A stretch of DNA of 64,000 bases from Punctularia strigosozonata HHB-11173 SS5 (taxonomy: Eukaryota > Basidiomycota > Agaricomycetes > Corticiales > Punctulariaceae), in contig NW_006767436.1 in the NCBI RefSeq assembly GCF_000264995.1, forward strand, positions 1,638,800 to 1,702,799. Direction: 5' to 3'. Positions 23,974-35,674 of the stretch are shown here, piece after piece; the first letter of the stretch is position 1, and each line of letters begins with the position of its first letter. The translations under genes were made by a program, and so were the position numbers. A model generated the notes under the pieces. The model had not been told where the DNA came from and ran no database searches. It saw nothing but the letters and a program-made list of their open reading frames with translations.

Positions 23974-25391
23974 GGATCTGCTTTCCGCCTGATGCTTGAA
24001 GGCTCGTACATCCCGAAGAAGTGTGCACACTGCGCCGAGGCGTTGTTATTTATGTCGAATTCAACCATGAGACCTAGTTCTGCAACAGATCCATTGAACG
24101 GTATCGTCGCAGTGAGATGCTTGTCGCGCGCTTATTCGTATGTCGGCATTTAAATAAGGTGCCCCGTGGCGTGGTACGACTCAAGTCAGCTCAAGTCGCG
24201 GGAATGCCGTCGTTCCGGTTATTATTGACGTCCCTTGAGCGGCTTTGATCCTGGTAGGTGGCTTTCACGTAATGGATGACTACTCAGTGCTTTCAGGTGC
24301 TTTTGTTCCCATGATCGGGACGCTACTCGGTGGTTGTCTCAACTCGGCATCGATGGATGCTTTGAAGCCATCATTCGTCTACGATCGGTAGTCTTCCTCT
24401 ATGCTCGCAATGTGCACACAGCGGCACGCACGGTGCGGCATCAGTATGTTTCTCCGACAACTCCGTCTATCTGCATCGTCACACCCATTCCGATCACCTT
24501 CGCATGCAGCGGCGAACTCTGTCATAAAGGCGCGGAACCAAACGCGACACGTGCGAACCTGATGTAGAGTCGCCGCTTCATCGATGTTCATTGGGCGCTC
24601 CGCGCTCTCGAGCTCTGGTCCCTTCCCGAGGCCGGTCATTGGTTCCATCTGGTCGTATCAATTGCTTCCTGCCGTGAGCGTTGGCATGCATCGTAGATGT
24701 TGTTCCTATACTCTGGGTTCGTTCAACCCGTTTCCAGTCAGGACCCTGGATTGTGTTCGCCTAGATCCTTTCAGACATTTCGTTCTGCCGTGTCACTTCG
24801 GCGTGTGTCATCCTCCCGACCGATGGGTATATAAGTTAGGACGGTCGTCCGCCATCCTCCAGCACACTCCGTCCATGACAGTCCTCACCGATGGTACTCC
24901 TTTCCCATCCCGCATGTCGCAGTTGTGCTCACTTTATCGCGTGTTTCTTCGTACAGATGCTCCTCCTTACGTGCTCCCAACTTAAAGGCCCGGCTCCGGC
25001 CAATCACGCTCCATCTCTTCTTGTAAGGTTGCACGACAGCCTCGGCTAAGGTCCGTGCAAATCACTCTTCAGTATGCTCCTCACAACCCTCAGACTGGCT
25101 TGTTCAGGCCATTGCGTTGCATGTCGCCGATCCTTTCCATCAACCTGTCACGAAGCGGGTGTCGTGAATCACCTGAGGCGGTCTGGACGTGTGGGAGGGG
25201 AGGCTCATCCTCGATGTCATGTAATATCGTCTCTTACGCTTATTTACTCCGCACGGGGGAACGAGATTTCAGGCGCTACACTACGCCACATAATATGTAC
25301 ATCGGCTCAATGGACATTTGTATGCTCATCACCGATGTGACTATCGTCGGGCCTGCGAGCGCTTCAACCTGATATAATCACCGTTCGGCGT
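23974..25391. other. 1.4 kb without recognisable gene; isolated TATA box
   Basis: Several 70-130 codon plus-strand frames are present but none looks conserved. A good TATA sequence (tatataag) is at 24828-24835, about 50 bp before an ATG at 24876 that opens a frame of only about 36 codons. This could mark a short transcript, an untranslated exon of the downstream COQ10 gene, or nothing. Confidence 0.4.
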
Positions 25392-26259
25392 TTGCCGACG
25401 GCCATGATCTTCCACTTGAGCGCTCGTCACGCTCGCCGCCTACCCGACTCTGTACTACCTTTACGTCGCACTTTCATACAATTACCCAAACTTGGCTCGA
25501 TCTTGTCTCTTGGAAATGACTCGAGTCATGGATCCAAGGGGTTGACGCAGGAATATCACCAACAGAAGATCCTGCCGTACGTTTCAACTAGCTTTCCCTT
25601 TCCTCTCCTATATTCATCTGGCGCGCCAGATACACACGACGGCAGCTATACAACATCGTATCTGATGTCTCGTCATACCCGAACTTTGTGCCATTCTGTA
25701 CGAATGCCCGCATCTTGACGACTTCCCCTATCTTGCAGCCCATGAGTTCGGATAGAGCCCAGCAGCTGCCCGCGCCTTCAGTGATGGAGGCAGAGCTCAC
25801 TGTTGGCTTCATGTCCCTGAAGGAGAGCTACGTTAGTCGTGTGACATGCGTCCCGCACGATTCTGTTCGGGTGAGATGGACCATTCCCGGGCATTCTTCC
25901 TGTCTGAACATAGTGTCCACTAGGCTGAGGCATCATCCAGCACGCCGCTTTTCAAAACACTAGTTACTGAATGGCGCTTCCAACCCGCGCGCTTCCCATC
26001 TGCTGGTTCTATCTCTTCCGCCGGCGGTGTATCACAGCGGGCCGACGAGGCTTTTGGCGGAACTTCAGGGACAACAAGAACACCTTTGGACCCAGACGAC
26101 GACAATGGCCCTACCATGGTCACGCTTGATCTGGCTTATGCTTTCTCCAATCCCTTGCATGCTGCCATATCCGCAAGCTTTTTTGGTCAGGTATCTGCGC
26201 TCATGGTAGAGGCGTTCGAGAAGAGGTGCAATGGAATCTACGGTTCGAGGATGTCGTAA
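25392..26259 (+). CDS. COQ10: Coenzyme Q-binding protein COQ10 (START-like), mitochondrial
   Basis: Binds and delivers ubiquinone in the inner mitochondrial membrane and is needed for efficient respiration. The N-terminus is Arg/Ser-rich with no acids early on (IFHLSARHARRLPDSVLPLR), as expected of a mitochondrial presequence, followed by RRTFIQLPKLGS. The START-like domain is assembled from three exons: EYHQQKILPY | LYNIVSDVSSYPNFVPFCTN, ARIL, EAELTVGFMSLKESYVSRVT, CVPHDSVRV | ASSSTPLFKTLVTEWRFQP, VTLDLAYAFSNPLHAAISAS and FFGQVSALMVEAFEKRCNGI. Introns are at about 25581-25644 and 25872-25924. An acidic, Ser/Gly-rich insert (LDPDDDNGP) sits between the fifth and sixth strands. The stop is at 26257-26259, right after YGSRMS. 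Confidence 0.9.
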
Positions 26260-27191
26260 AGGACACAGATATAGGAAACGTGTACTCGTCTATCCAGGGA
26301 TCAGCAGTTCACGATTACCGATGCATCGATGGAAATCAGTTCAAGCGACACCGCAGGGACAACTCCAGGAACCCTCTATGAACATCGCGAATGGGATTGG
26401 CTGCAAAGACGACGTGGTCGGCTACGCGAAGTTCGTTGGCTCGTGGTCAAGGAAAGCTAATGTCATCGTTGCGTGCTGTAATCAAGATCATGATGCTTTG
26501 AAGCTGGACCGTGTCCACAAACGAACCTTGAGCCGTAAGTCGCCGGCCGCTGTTACGTCCTCAATGCGCCTCGCAGCTTCAAGGTTCGCGCGAGAAGGCG
26601 CCTCTTTTTGGTTGTTGATCCATTAGGGGCATTCACGTCCACGAGACGATCACACTCGCCGAACTCACGAGGACGCACTGATTGGGGCTTGGTGAGTGCT
26701 TCAGAACGCGGAGCTCCGCTGCATATTCCCTCTTCTTGTTATCGTTGGTCGACGCGTTTCGCAAGCTTCTACCACGTCATGCATCATCTCCGGCACCCTG
26801 ACGTTGCCCATATCGGACTGATCTGCGGACGACCCTGACCTCCAGCCATGCCGTTTCTGGCTTCGTCAAGCATTACTCGGCGCATGCAGAAGCCTCCTAG
26901 AATCGTTGAGACCTAGACTTTCGTCGATGTGCCGCACGGATCCATCGATTGACATGCCTTTCGTTCATCGGATTTCCTCCGCTCCATCCAGTTGACGGCA
27001 GCAGACGTATCCCTACATGCCCCAGTGTATCACCGCAGACGCGCACGAAGTTGGACTCAAAGGTGCGCCTGCCTTACCCGCTGCTTTGATGGACCGGCTT
27101 TGGCCCATATATAGAATCGGCGAATACACCGAATGAATGCTAACTCACATTGATCGTGGCACAACGTCTTGTTGGTGCCATACATTTTTAG
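26260..27191. other. Region without recognisable gene upstream of an unidentified exon
   Basis: It contains a 131-codon plus-strand frame (26231-26626) and a short frame at 27017-27133 (MPQCITADAHEVGLK..., ending IYRIGEYTE) that has protein-like composition. Either could be an exon of the unidentified gene at 27192, but I could not find splice sites that keep the frame. Confidence 0.35.
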
Positions 27192-27574
27192 TCGAACGCA
27201 CTGTTCTCATATTCCAAAAATTATGACAAAGGGTGGCGATCTACGACATCCGGTCATTGCTACAGTGTGTATCAATTATTCGGCGCAGGCTTACCTTTCG
27301 TATTGATCGTACCGAACAGCAGCGGTCGAATCTACCGATGGGATGACGAAATTGCTATGGCAAGACGGCGCGAAGCTGAAGGCGACCCCACAGGTACGAT
27401 CCAGTCGGGAATAAACATCCTAGACTCAACACTCACGATGTCCTAAAACAAGACGGCGGAAGAAGCGCGCAATCTCCGAACACTGACAAGCGTGAGGCCA
27501 ACGAACGAAATTCCGCGTTCGGCAAGGATTTGACGATCGTGCAAATCACGCAACCCATGCTCCCCGAGGCCTGA
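27192..27574 (+). CDS. Unrecognised spliced coding segment, probably the 3' end of a gene
   Basis: An acceptor (catttttag) at 27191 opens a frame with strongly protein-like sequence: LFSYSKNYDKGWRSTT, SVYQLFGAGLPFVLIVPNSS, GRIYRWDDEIAMARRREAEG. A clean 59-nt GT-AG intron (27394-27452) joins it in frame to a hydrophilic tail (SPNTDKREANERNSAFGKDL, ending in LPEA and a stop at 27572-27574). The hydrophobic LPFVLIVP followed by GRIYRWDDE suggests a folded domain, not chance. I do not recognise the family. The beginning of the gene is not found; it may lie in 26260-27190. Confidence 0.4.
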
Positions 27575-27844
27575 ACGTCGACAGCCACTTGGATTCGGCG
27601 TCTACATCTGGTTACATGATATCGACTGCCTTTGTCACGACGCCCGTCCCCGACTCATTGCGGCGACCTGTGGTGAATCAGTGCTTTTTCGGTTCGCCAG
27701 TACATCACGCTTGTTCGGCTTGCGCGCACGCATGTGGTCCATATCCGGGTTCGCATGAACATATGTCGTCATTCAATATAGATTCATAAGTCGAAATTTC
27801 TACCACTCGGCTCGTATTAATACATTGGACCGTTGATTACAACC

Positions 27845-28702
27845 TTAGGACAGTGAGGAGAGGGCGGTCCCGATCATACCTCCGAAAATTCCGTAATTTG
27901 CGCCGCTGCTACTTCCCCCAACGTCTCCGAACGGCTTTCCGCTATTCATCAGCATAACTCCGAGTACGATAGGTTCCAGAAGATTGTTCTGCAACGCTTC
28001 CCGCGCGATTTGAACGTCCAGGTTGGCACCAGGATCATGCCATATCGCCAGAGGGACACCAGGACGGGCTTGATGAAGGAGCTGCAAACCTGATGAGAGT
28101 GCGATATAGAATCACGGAAGATATCTGCGTACCCAGCAAGCACCGTCCGGCTGATCGGCCCAGATGTAACTCTGGCCGTCATGACTGAACGACCGCGAGC
28201 TATGAGACAATGGTCAGGTTAACGCAATTCAAAGCGGGGAAACCGTCGACAGTGCTTACGCTTTCGTCTTCTTATCTATTGGCATCCACTCCTTGATCTT
28301 CTGCTTATTACCTCGCCATTGCATCACGGGACTGGAGTGATTCCATTCCACTCGAGCGACGGCGTTATGCTGTCCATCAAGGACCGTTGTCTCCTTCTTG
28401 CTGCTTTGGAAAGAATAGACGGCGCGCCCGTATGGGTCAACGACTTGCGCGTTAAGCACTGCGGACTTGGCGCCGAAGTTGAAAACCAGGGCTCCAGGAG
28501 TACTCTGGGGAGAAGGCTGGCCATACGATAGCTGACCGTGTGGCTGGGATGCGGCGGCACCACCGTAGTCCTGACGCGGAGGGAACCCGGAAGGTTGCGC
28601 ATAGCCAGCTTGGTTATGGAGCAAAGACGCATGGGGATTCGCATCGGGGTGAGAATAAGAGGGCCAGCCTCCTTGAGATGGTTTCTGGTCGTATCCGTAC
28701 AT
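27845..28702 (-). CDS. DUF6593-like protein of basidiomycetes
   Basis: Function unknown; proteins of this kind are common in mushroom-forming fungi. The N-terminal 65 residues are a flexible Gln/Pro/Tyr/Gly-rich segment (MYGYDQKPSQGGWPSYSH, SYGQPSPQST). A compact beta-rich domain follows: GALVFNFGAKSAVLNAQVVD, GRAVYSFQSSKKETTVLDG, VARVEWNHSS | SRSFSHDGQSYIWAD, LAIWHDPGANLDVQIA and EPIVLGVMLMNSG. This has the DUF6593/tubby-like pattern of repeated strands ending in a hydrophobic strand. There are two introns (about 28259-28201, and another ending at the LLHQARPG exon near 28085). The start at 28702 follows a stretch with no good ATG. The stop is at 27845-27847. The family call rests on memory of the pattern. 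Confidence 0.7.
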
Positions 28703-29840
28703 GATATGCGTGATTGAAATGAGGAAGTAACTGGAAGACGAGGATGGGCGAGCGTGTTGGGTAGCGCAATGACTTTCTTTCTCACTTATAGACAGTTGTC
28801 TGAGACAATCATCAAACCTGTGCAACATGAACCCGAGAACCGTTCTCAAAGCTCTGTAACCTTTGCGACATGACGAGAGCGTACACAGTTGGCGAACATG
28901 GCTGTGGGGGAACCATCAACGCCGCGGAGTGGTTAGGTTCCGTTTCGATGGTGACCAGGGTCAATCGGCAGACCCATCGAGCTGTTTCGAGGGTCGTGAG
29001 CATCATGATCGTTTGCACGACTGCCGTAGAAGATGGGCTGAGATGGGTCACCGGTACCGCGATCTCTTGGCTCGATATCGCCACAGAGTTTGGCAAGGCG
29101 ACCCCAGGATGAAGCACGTTGTCTAGCGAGCGTTGCCTCTCGTTGCCCACATGGACTTGTTGCTACTAAGACGTTCATAGCCGGAGAGGCAGTGTAATAG
29201 TGTGGCGGATGGATCGATTTGGCTTGGGACTGGCCGTGATGAGGGGTTTCATCATGTTTTAGGCTTTCCTTGGATTACCCACCTCCATGAAGGTTTTGAT
29301 CCCGTCATACGCGTACGAACTGCGGAGCGCTTGCATTCCAATCGTCGATTGATTTGAAGCAAAGCCCTCGGGAGACTATGAAGCTGCGGTGGAACGGTAT
29401 ACTTGCGAAACGTTTCTGCAGACGAGATGCAGAGAGAATGGAGTCTAGGCGTGCGGAACCTCCTGAACTCGGTGGTACGGGCTTCGCCGGGGGTGCGCTC
29501 GGGCCGTCCTTGCACCCTCTATCCGACACAGCAACGGCACGCGACGATCGCTGGCAGCCTTTGTGCATCAACTTCCCGAGTGATGGTTACTTGCACTCCC
29601 TCTGATCTCTCGGAATCTCAAGATTGTCGGCGGCCCAGCACGTTGGAACCATATCATCTGCTACCGTCCGGGTGGAGCTTCATATAAAATGGCGTATTTT
29701 GCAGACCGTCAAGCCAGCTCCTGGCCTAGAGTTCATCCACTGGTACTGGTACCAATCCGTCTTCGTATTCACCTTCTTCGTTTTTCTCAGGAGTCCACAC
29801 ACTTTCGCCAATTCTCTCGCTTTCACGATCTACATCCAAG
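28703..29840. other. Intergenic region, no gene seen
   Basis: Frames on both strands around 28812-29150 and 29252-29687 overlap each other and look random. The last 200 bp are pyrimidine-rich, as expected just upstream of the start of the highly codon-biased gene at 29841. Confidence 0.5.
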
Positions 29841-30784
29841 ATGCACGCTTCTCAGATCGCTCTCGTTCTCTCCATGGCTGCGGCTGCCCTTGCGGCTCCC
29901 CTGCCTGAACTCGACGCTCGGGAACCTATCTCTCTCGGCACCGCAGGCAAGGAGCTTGCTAAGGGTTTGGCCACCGGAGGTGGACTTGCTGCCCTGCTCG
30001 CGGGTGCTGAACATTTGATCGGAGGCGACTCCACCTCGTACGTCTTCAATCGATCAACCTTTGTTGGTCTATCTAATCCCGGGAATTTATTAGAAAACGC
30101 GAGCTGGACGTACGCGACCCTCTGTCACTGGGCGCGGTCGGTAAGGAGCTCGGCAAGGGCTTGGCTACTGGCGGTGGATTGGCCGCTCTGCTCGCTGGAG
30201 CAGAGAGCCTCCTTGGTGGTGACTCCTCCAGCTCGTACGTATCGCTTATCATGCTCAATTATCCTTCCTCACGACAATCTCAGTAAGCGCGAGCTCGAGG
30301 AGCGCGACCCTCTGAGTGCCGCTGGCCTTGGTTCGGCAATCAAACCTATCCTGGGCAGTTTGGCCGGTGGTTTGACGTCTGCTGGTGTCACCGCCCTCCT
30401 GCACAAGGAATTCGGTTCCCGCGAGTTGGCCGAATTGCAGGCCCGTGGTGTCGCCGGTGCTGTCGAAACGGGTCTCAAGGATGTGATCGGCAAGGGCCTC
30501 GTCGGTAAGGTCGTGCTTTCGTTTGGTGACTTGTGTGGCTGAAGCTTCCTTTAGGTGGTTTAGGAAGCGCTCTCGGAGGCTTTGGCGTTGGCGAAATCAT
30601 CGACAAGTTAACGAGCCGTGAACTGGAAGAACTCGTCGCACGCGAGCCTCTTAGCCTTGGCCCCATTGCGAAGGGTGTTATTGGCACCGGCGTTGGTATC
30701 GGCGCCAGCACCCTCGCGGACGATGCTTTGGAGAAGCTGAAAGACCTGTTCTCTCGGGAGCTGAGCTTGAACGACCTCGACTAA
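29841..30784 (+). CDS. Secreted Gly/Ala-rich repeat protein with duplicated exons and Kex2-type sites
   Basis: About 250 residues from four exons (29841-30037, 30094-30234, 30284-30504, 30555-30784). A signal peptide is clear (MHASQIALVLSMAAAALA, cut near AAP). Four repeat units follow, each opening with a basic site and an acidic-Pro-Leu-Ser start: LDAREPISLG, SKRELDVRDPLSLG, SKRELEERDPLSAAG and SRELEELVAREPLSLG. The cores are Gly/Ala/Leu amphipathic segments such as KGLATGGGLAALLAGAE. Units one and two agree at about 31 of 38 positions, and the first two introns sit at the same place and phase (after tc of a Ser codon), so exon 2 arose by exon duplication. KR dipeptides at both junctions suggest Kex2 processing into peptides. 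No cysteine, and no Tyr or Trp in the cores, so it is not a hydrophobin or a ustiloxin-type precursor. The function is unknown; a peptide precursor or cell-wall protein are the main options. Confidence 0.85.
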
Positions 30785-31535
30785 TTCGGTCAATTCTTCC
30801 GAGAAACGTGGCGTGACGCGGGTTTGCACATCCAGAATCGAAACGCTGTACAATAGTGGGCTTCCTGTATTGAAAAACGGAATGCGAGCAAGCGATTGGT
30901 TTTCCCCAGACTTCTGCTTTCGCCCTTGAATATACTTATAAGCCGCTCCTGTATTGACGCCACGTGAGCGCTCTGACGTGCTCTGATTAACGGGTTCCAG
31001 CAGGTCCCAGCTCTGAGTTCGCTGCGAACTAATTCGAGACCCCCTATCTCCACTGAACATGCACCACGCGTTCCATCCGGTTCGCAGGAATCCACTTATC
31101 TTCCGTTGCCGTGATAGATACATGTACGCTCTCTACATCGAGAACAAGAAGATGCATTGCTGGTCAAAAGCTGGCTTGCTCCAAGAGAATACGCAAGGTC
31201 ATACAGTATTTATACCACCGAAGCCAACGATCCATCAGCTGACCATGCAACGGCTGGGACCTTGGAAGGCGGTTGATCCGACATATCTGGTGTTGCACGC
31301 GCTACCTATGCGCGTCGGACGCGCAACCAGATCCAACTGCACAGGCTTCTCCTAGTCAAGGACTTCTGCCTATCGACCAACATGTCGTTCTTCCGGGTTG
31401 CCACATGGATCCTAGGGCACGCGCTCCTATGGCGATAGCGGCGGACCTCCGCGCAACATTCGCATATATGCGCTACAGACTCGACGTATTAAGACAGGCT
31501 TTCCCTCCCGAGCATCGTCTGCAGCTCAGTCGACC
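30785..31535. other. Intergenic region, no gene seen
   Basis: Holds the 3' end of the repeat-protein gene and the promoter of the S28 peptidase. Frames present (for example 31059-31355 on the plus strand) show no family resemblance. Confidence 0.5.
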
Positions 31536-33833
31536 ATGCTCCTCCTGTGGTTTTCCAAGTTAGGACTGTTGTTGCTCTGCTCGACCTTGGTCGCTGCGAG
31601 AACGCGCGATGGTCGTATGAACGGCAATGTGCGGCCCATACCTGGTGTGCCCAGGATCGAGGTTTTGGAAGGACCGGTGACCAGCCGCAATGGAACTACC
31701 ATTCCTCCGTACAACACGACGTAGGGTCCGACCTTGCTTGATGGAATACGGAATACTCATACGGCGTAGGTATTACTTCCAGCAACTGATTGACCATAAC
31801 AACCCAAGCGCTGGCACTTTCACCCAGCGTTACTGGCATACATGGGAGTTTTACGAGAAAGGTCAGATTGTTCATTCGTCAACGAGGGCAAAACTGATAC
31901 CTCGGTCTTCAAAAGGAGGGCCAATTATACTCATGACCCCGTGGGTGTTCATTGACCACCGTATGCCCTTCCGGTCGTATAGACTAACGGAGGTCATAGC
32001 GGAGAAGTCGCCGCCGATGGCTATTACGGATATTTGACGAATAGGACCATCAACGGGCTTATCGCGCAGCAAAGTAACGGTGCCACCATCGTTCTCGAGC
32101 ATCGTTTCTACGGCTTGTCCAACCCCAGACCCGACCTCAGCGTCAAGAGTCTCCAACTGCACACCATTGCCCAAGCCATCCAGGATCTGAAATACTTTGC
32201 CGAGAACGTGGACCTGCCCATGCCCGGTGGCAACGCAGTTAAGCCAGACACCACGCCCTGGATTCTAGCTGGCGGTAGCTATGCTGGTGAGATATCCATC
32301 CATTCGCTGCCTTGAGTTATATTTTGACGTGCAGGGAAGGCGCTTTGACCAGTTTCACGAAGGCTACGTGAGTGATATGCAAGCTCGGGAGAGGCAATTG
32401 CTGATGATCGCGGACAGCATCGACACGTTCTTCATTGGATATGCATCATCTGCTGTGGTACAGAATATCGTGTAAGGACAGTTGCTCTGTGTCGACTGAA
32501 TTGTATCTGATTTGAGCTCATATCCAGCGATTTCTGGGGTTACTTCGAACCTATCCGACAGAACATGCCGAAGAACTGCAGCGCAGATGTGCAGGCAGCG
32601 ATAACGCATATCGATAAGGTGCTCACTGCGGGATCGAACAGTTCCATCCAATCGTTAAAGGCCACGTTCGGCTTGGAAGCCGTCAAGCACAACGATGACG
32701 CCGCAGGCGCTCGTCAGTGTGCTACTTATTTGCCTTCGGTGTTGTCTAACAGACCCGGCTCTAGTTCGCAATAATCTTTGGGACTGGCAAGCCCTGCAAC
32801 CCGATTCGGGTCCAGGAACGCAGTTCACTGAGTTCTGCGACGCTTTGGAGGTCAAGAATGGGAAAAATGCACCTGCTTCCGGGTGGGGCACCAGCCATGC
32901 TATATCAGCCTGGGGATCATACTTCAAGAACACGTACCTCCCGCTTGGTATGTTCCCTTCTTTGTTCTTGGCGGACACGTTGTTCTCATTCTTCTACCTA
33001 GTTTGTGGAGATGATGATAGAGAGTACGTATATTGCATATATATGAAATATCATGCATCACTGACCTTAACCCTGCAGTGACTGCCTGGGCACGTACAAC
33101 ACTAGCCAGTCATACTGGACCGACACCAGTATCAACAACTCGGGACGTTCGTGGCAGTGGATTGTGTGCGTGTTTGTTCATGTGTTGCCATCACAGAAAC
33201 TAATAGATTCCTCAGTTGCAACGAGGTCGGATTCTTCCAGGTAATCTCGATTTCGCTGCTACTGCAACCCATCTGACCGGTTTATGCGCGTGACGATAGG
33301 ATAGCGCCCCGGTCGGCACCCCGAGCCTGGTGTCAAGACTGATACAGCCCGCGTATGATTCACGACAGTGCCAACAGATGTTCCCAAAGGCATTCAGAAA
33401 GCCACCCGTCCCGAACGTCGCCAAGACCAATGCACTTTACAAGGGGTGGAATGTCACGGAACCCAGATTGTTCTTTGCCACCGGTAGTCGTGAGTCTCGT
33501 GATGTTCTGGTGCGGGTATCACGCGGACTGACATTCATGTTGCTAGGCGACCCATGGAGGGAGGCGACGAAGTCCGCAGACAACACGGACTTCAAGAGCA
33601 CAACTGCGCAGCCGATCGCCGAGAGCGATGGCTTCCATTGCTCCGATTTGTTGACTTCCGAGGGGCAGGCGGATGCTACTATAGCCGCTGTGCAACAAAA
33701 GGCCCTGGCCAGCATCAAGGTCTGGCTCACCGAGTGGCCGAGCCACAAAAAGGGTAAACGGGACGCAGTCTCTCCCAAAGCGGCCAGCAGCAAACCCATC
33801 AATGCCTGGATGAAGAGCTTCGGCTCAGCATAA
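31536..33833 (+). CDS. Serine carboxypeptidase/dipeptidyl peptidase of family S28, secreted
   Basis: Secreted or vacuolar exopeptidase that cuts after proline (relative of lysosomal Pro-X carboxypeptidase and DPP7). It has a signal peptide (LLLWFSKLGLLLLCSTLVAA), then the family start YYFQQLIDHNNPSAGTFTQR, PIILMTPGEVAADGYYGYL, IVLEHRFYGLSNP, the nucleophile motif AGGSYAG (Ser codon 32277-32279), YASSAVVQNIVDFWGYFEPI, CGDDDRDCLGTYNTSQSYW, WQWIVCNEVGFFQ, the Asp region FATGSRDPWREAT and the His region SDGFHCSDL. The triad is complete. Several N-glycosylation sites are present (NGT, NTT, NRT, NCS, NSS). About eight introns of 50-70 nt interrupt it; the first joins YNT to YYFQQL at about 31721-31768. 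The C-terminus is Lys/Ser-rich (SHKKGKRDAVSPKAASSK). Confidence 0.92.
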
Positions 33834-34525
33834 TACCATGACTGTTGAGTGCGCCTTGAAGCTGCTTCCTTCCGGTGTATATAATATAGACTTGCTGTCG
33901 TAACCTGGAATTAGTCTTTCGAAAAGTTGAAGCATTGTTACAAGGACGCGGTGCGGGCGCGACGGAAGTTGGTATCTAAAAGTGATTCCCGTGGGCTGAG
34001 GGCTTCTTGTCTTCCTTTCGGGGCGCAGCAGCCTGGATTCGACCGGAGCAAGGCTGTGATAGGAAATTCTTGTAACTCATATACGATCGGGCTTCAGCAG
34101 TATGCGCAGAAGGGTGGGTGGATGTGTATTAGCCGGCATGAATGAGTGCAACAGCCATCCTGGCCACGTCCCACGTCTCGCGGGATCGATATCGAAATCG
34201 CGGTCTCGCGACCAATGTTTCTAACGGGAAGTGGCCGTGACCGTAACATCTGTGACGCGGAGTGGCCTGGTCACATGATAACCCTCAACCCACGTCACAA
34301 ACGCTATAATTGCAGCGATAAATCGCCTCTTACTCCTTCAACCACAACCAAGTCGCTCAGTCAATCCCACCACCTGTGAGCAGTCCGTCATCCGTGCTGT
34401 CCGTGGCTCTGAGCTCAATCTATTCTTCCCGTCGTAGCTTCCCCATCCCCCCACCATCTTCTACAGTCAGTGGCTGGTCGTATTCGGTCTACGTGCGCGT
34501 CGCTGACGCGTCGTTTCCTTCTCAG
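33834..34525. promoter_or_regulatory. Upstream region of the 14-3-3 gene
   Basis: About 690 bp with no protein-like frame. The last 200 bp are CT-rich (cttcccgtcgtagcttcccc and similar), a common feature just upstream of strongly expressed fungal genes; a 5' intron ending near ttctcag at 34525 is possible. Confidence 0.4.
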
Positions 34526-35405
34526 ATGACCCAATCTCGTGAGGACTCTGTCTACCTTGCCAAGCTCGCCGAGCAGGCTGAGCGCTATGAGGGTTGGTCG
34601 CACTGTCAATCCATCCGATCGCATACTTCATCCTTACGCGCCACGTCACAGAGATGGTCGAGAACATGAAGCGCGTTGCTTCGTCGGACCAGGAGCTCAC
34701 CGTGGAAGAGCGCAATCTCCTCTCCGTCGCGTACAAGAACGTGATTGGCGCCCGTCGGGCGTCGTGGCGCATCGTTTCTTCGATCGAGCAGAAGGAGGAG
34801 TCGAAGGGCAATGAGGCGCAGGTTCAGATGATTAAGGGCTACAGAGAAAAGATCGAGAGCGAGCTCGCCAAGATCTGCGAGGATATACTTGCCGTGCTCG
34901 ACAAGCACCTCATCCCCTCCGCTGCCACCGGCGAGTCCAAGGTGTTCTACCACAAGATGTACGTCATCTTCGATCTCGGGTACATTTCACTTTTCTCACG
35001 CATATATTTAGGATGGGTGATTATCACCGTTACCTCGCCGAGTTCGCTACCGGCGACAAGCGGAAGGAGAGCGCTGACAAGTCGCTGGAGGCTTACAAGG
35101 CCGCTTCCGACGTTGCCGTCACTGAGCTGCCGCCGACACACCCCATCCGTCTCGGTCTCGCGCTGAACTTCTCGGTTTTCTACTACGAGATCCTCAACAG
35201 CCCCGACCGTGCCTGCCATCTCGCCAAGCAGGCGTTCGACGATGCGATCGCCGAGCTCGACACTCTCTCAGAGGAGAGCTACAAGGATTCGACGCTCATC
35301 ATGCAGCTCCTCCGTGACAACCTCACCCTCTGGACTTCGGATATGCAGGAGTCCGACAAGCCCGTAGACAAGGAAGACAACGCTGAGCCCGCGGACGAGT
35401 CTTAA
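34526..35405 (+). CDS. BMH1: 14-3-3 protein
   Basis: Dimeric phosphoserine/threonine-binding adaptor in the cytosol. Three exons: [22 protein letters not shown] | [46 protein letters not shown] | [55 protein letters not shown] and [20 protein letters not shown], then an acidic tail ending in DES. Ligand-groove residues (Lys in AYKNVIG, Arg-Arg in GARRASWR, Arg-Tyr in YHRYLAEF, Asn in [10 protein letters not shown]) are all present. Introns begin near 34594 and 34959. Codon use is strongly biased to C-ending codons, in keeping with high expression. A decayed relative lies at 6039-6650. Confidence 0.97.
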
Positions 35406-35674
35406 ATGGCCGTCGTCTTTCTGCTCGCTTACCTTACGCAATCACCTGGCTCGCCAGTGTGTAGTCAATCGGGTTCTGCTGTCGTTCTTTTCGCATTTTT
35501 ATCAAGCATTGTGGCGCCCCCCTCTCCATCTGCGTCATCCCTTCACTGTGCAATATGCATCCATGATTGAACTTGTCTTATTCGTACTTTGTGCACATCT
35601 TGAGCGGTGTTCATCGCAGTGAATACAGGCAAACGACAATTCTAGCGTGATGCACGTGTGGTGAGGACTGGGCA

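Noticed and set aside
23974-25391. Possible transposon in the gap before COQ10
   Set aside because: Looked for terminal repeats, target duplications and transposase or reverse-transcriptase motifs and saw none.
29841-30784. Hydrophobin or ustiloxin-type precursor
   Set aside because: No cysteines at all, so not a hydrophobin; the cores have no Tyr or Trp for cyclisation, so not a typical dikaritin precursor.
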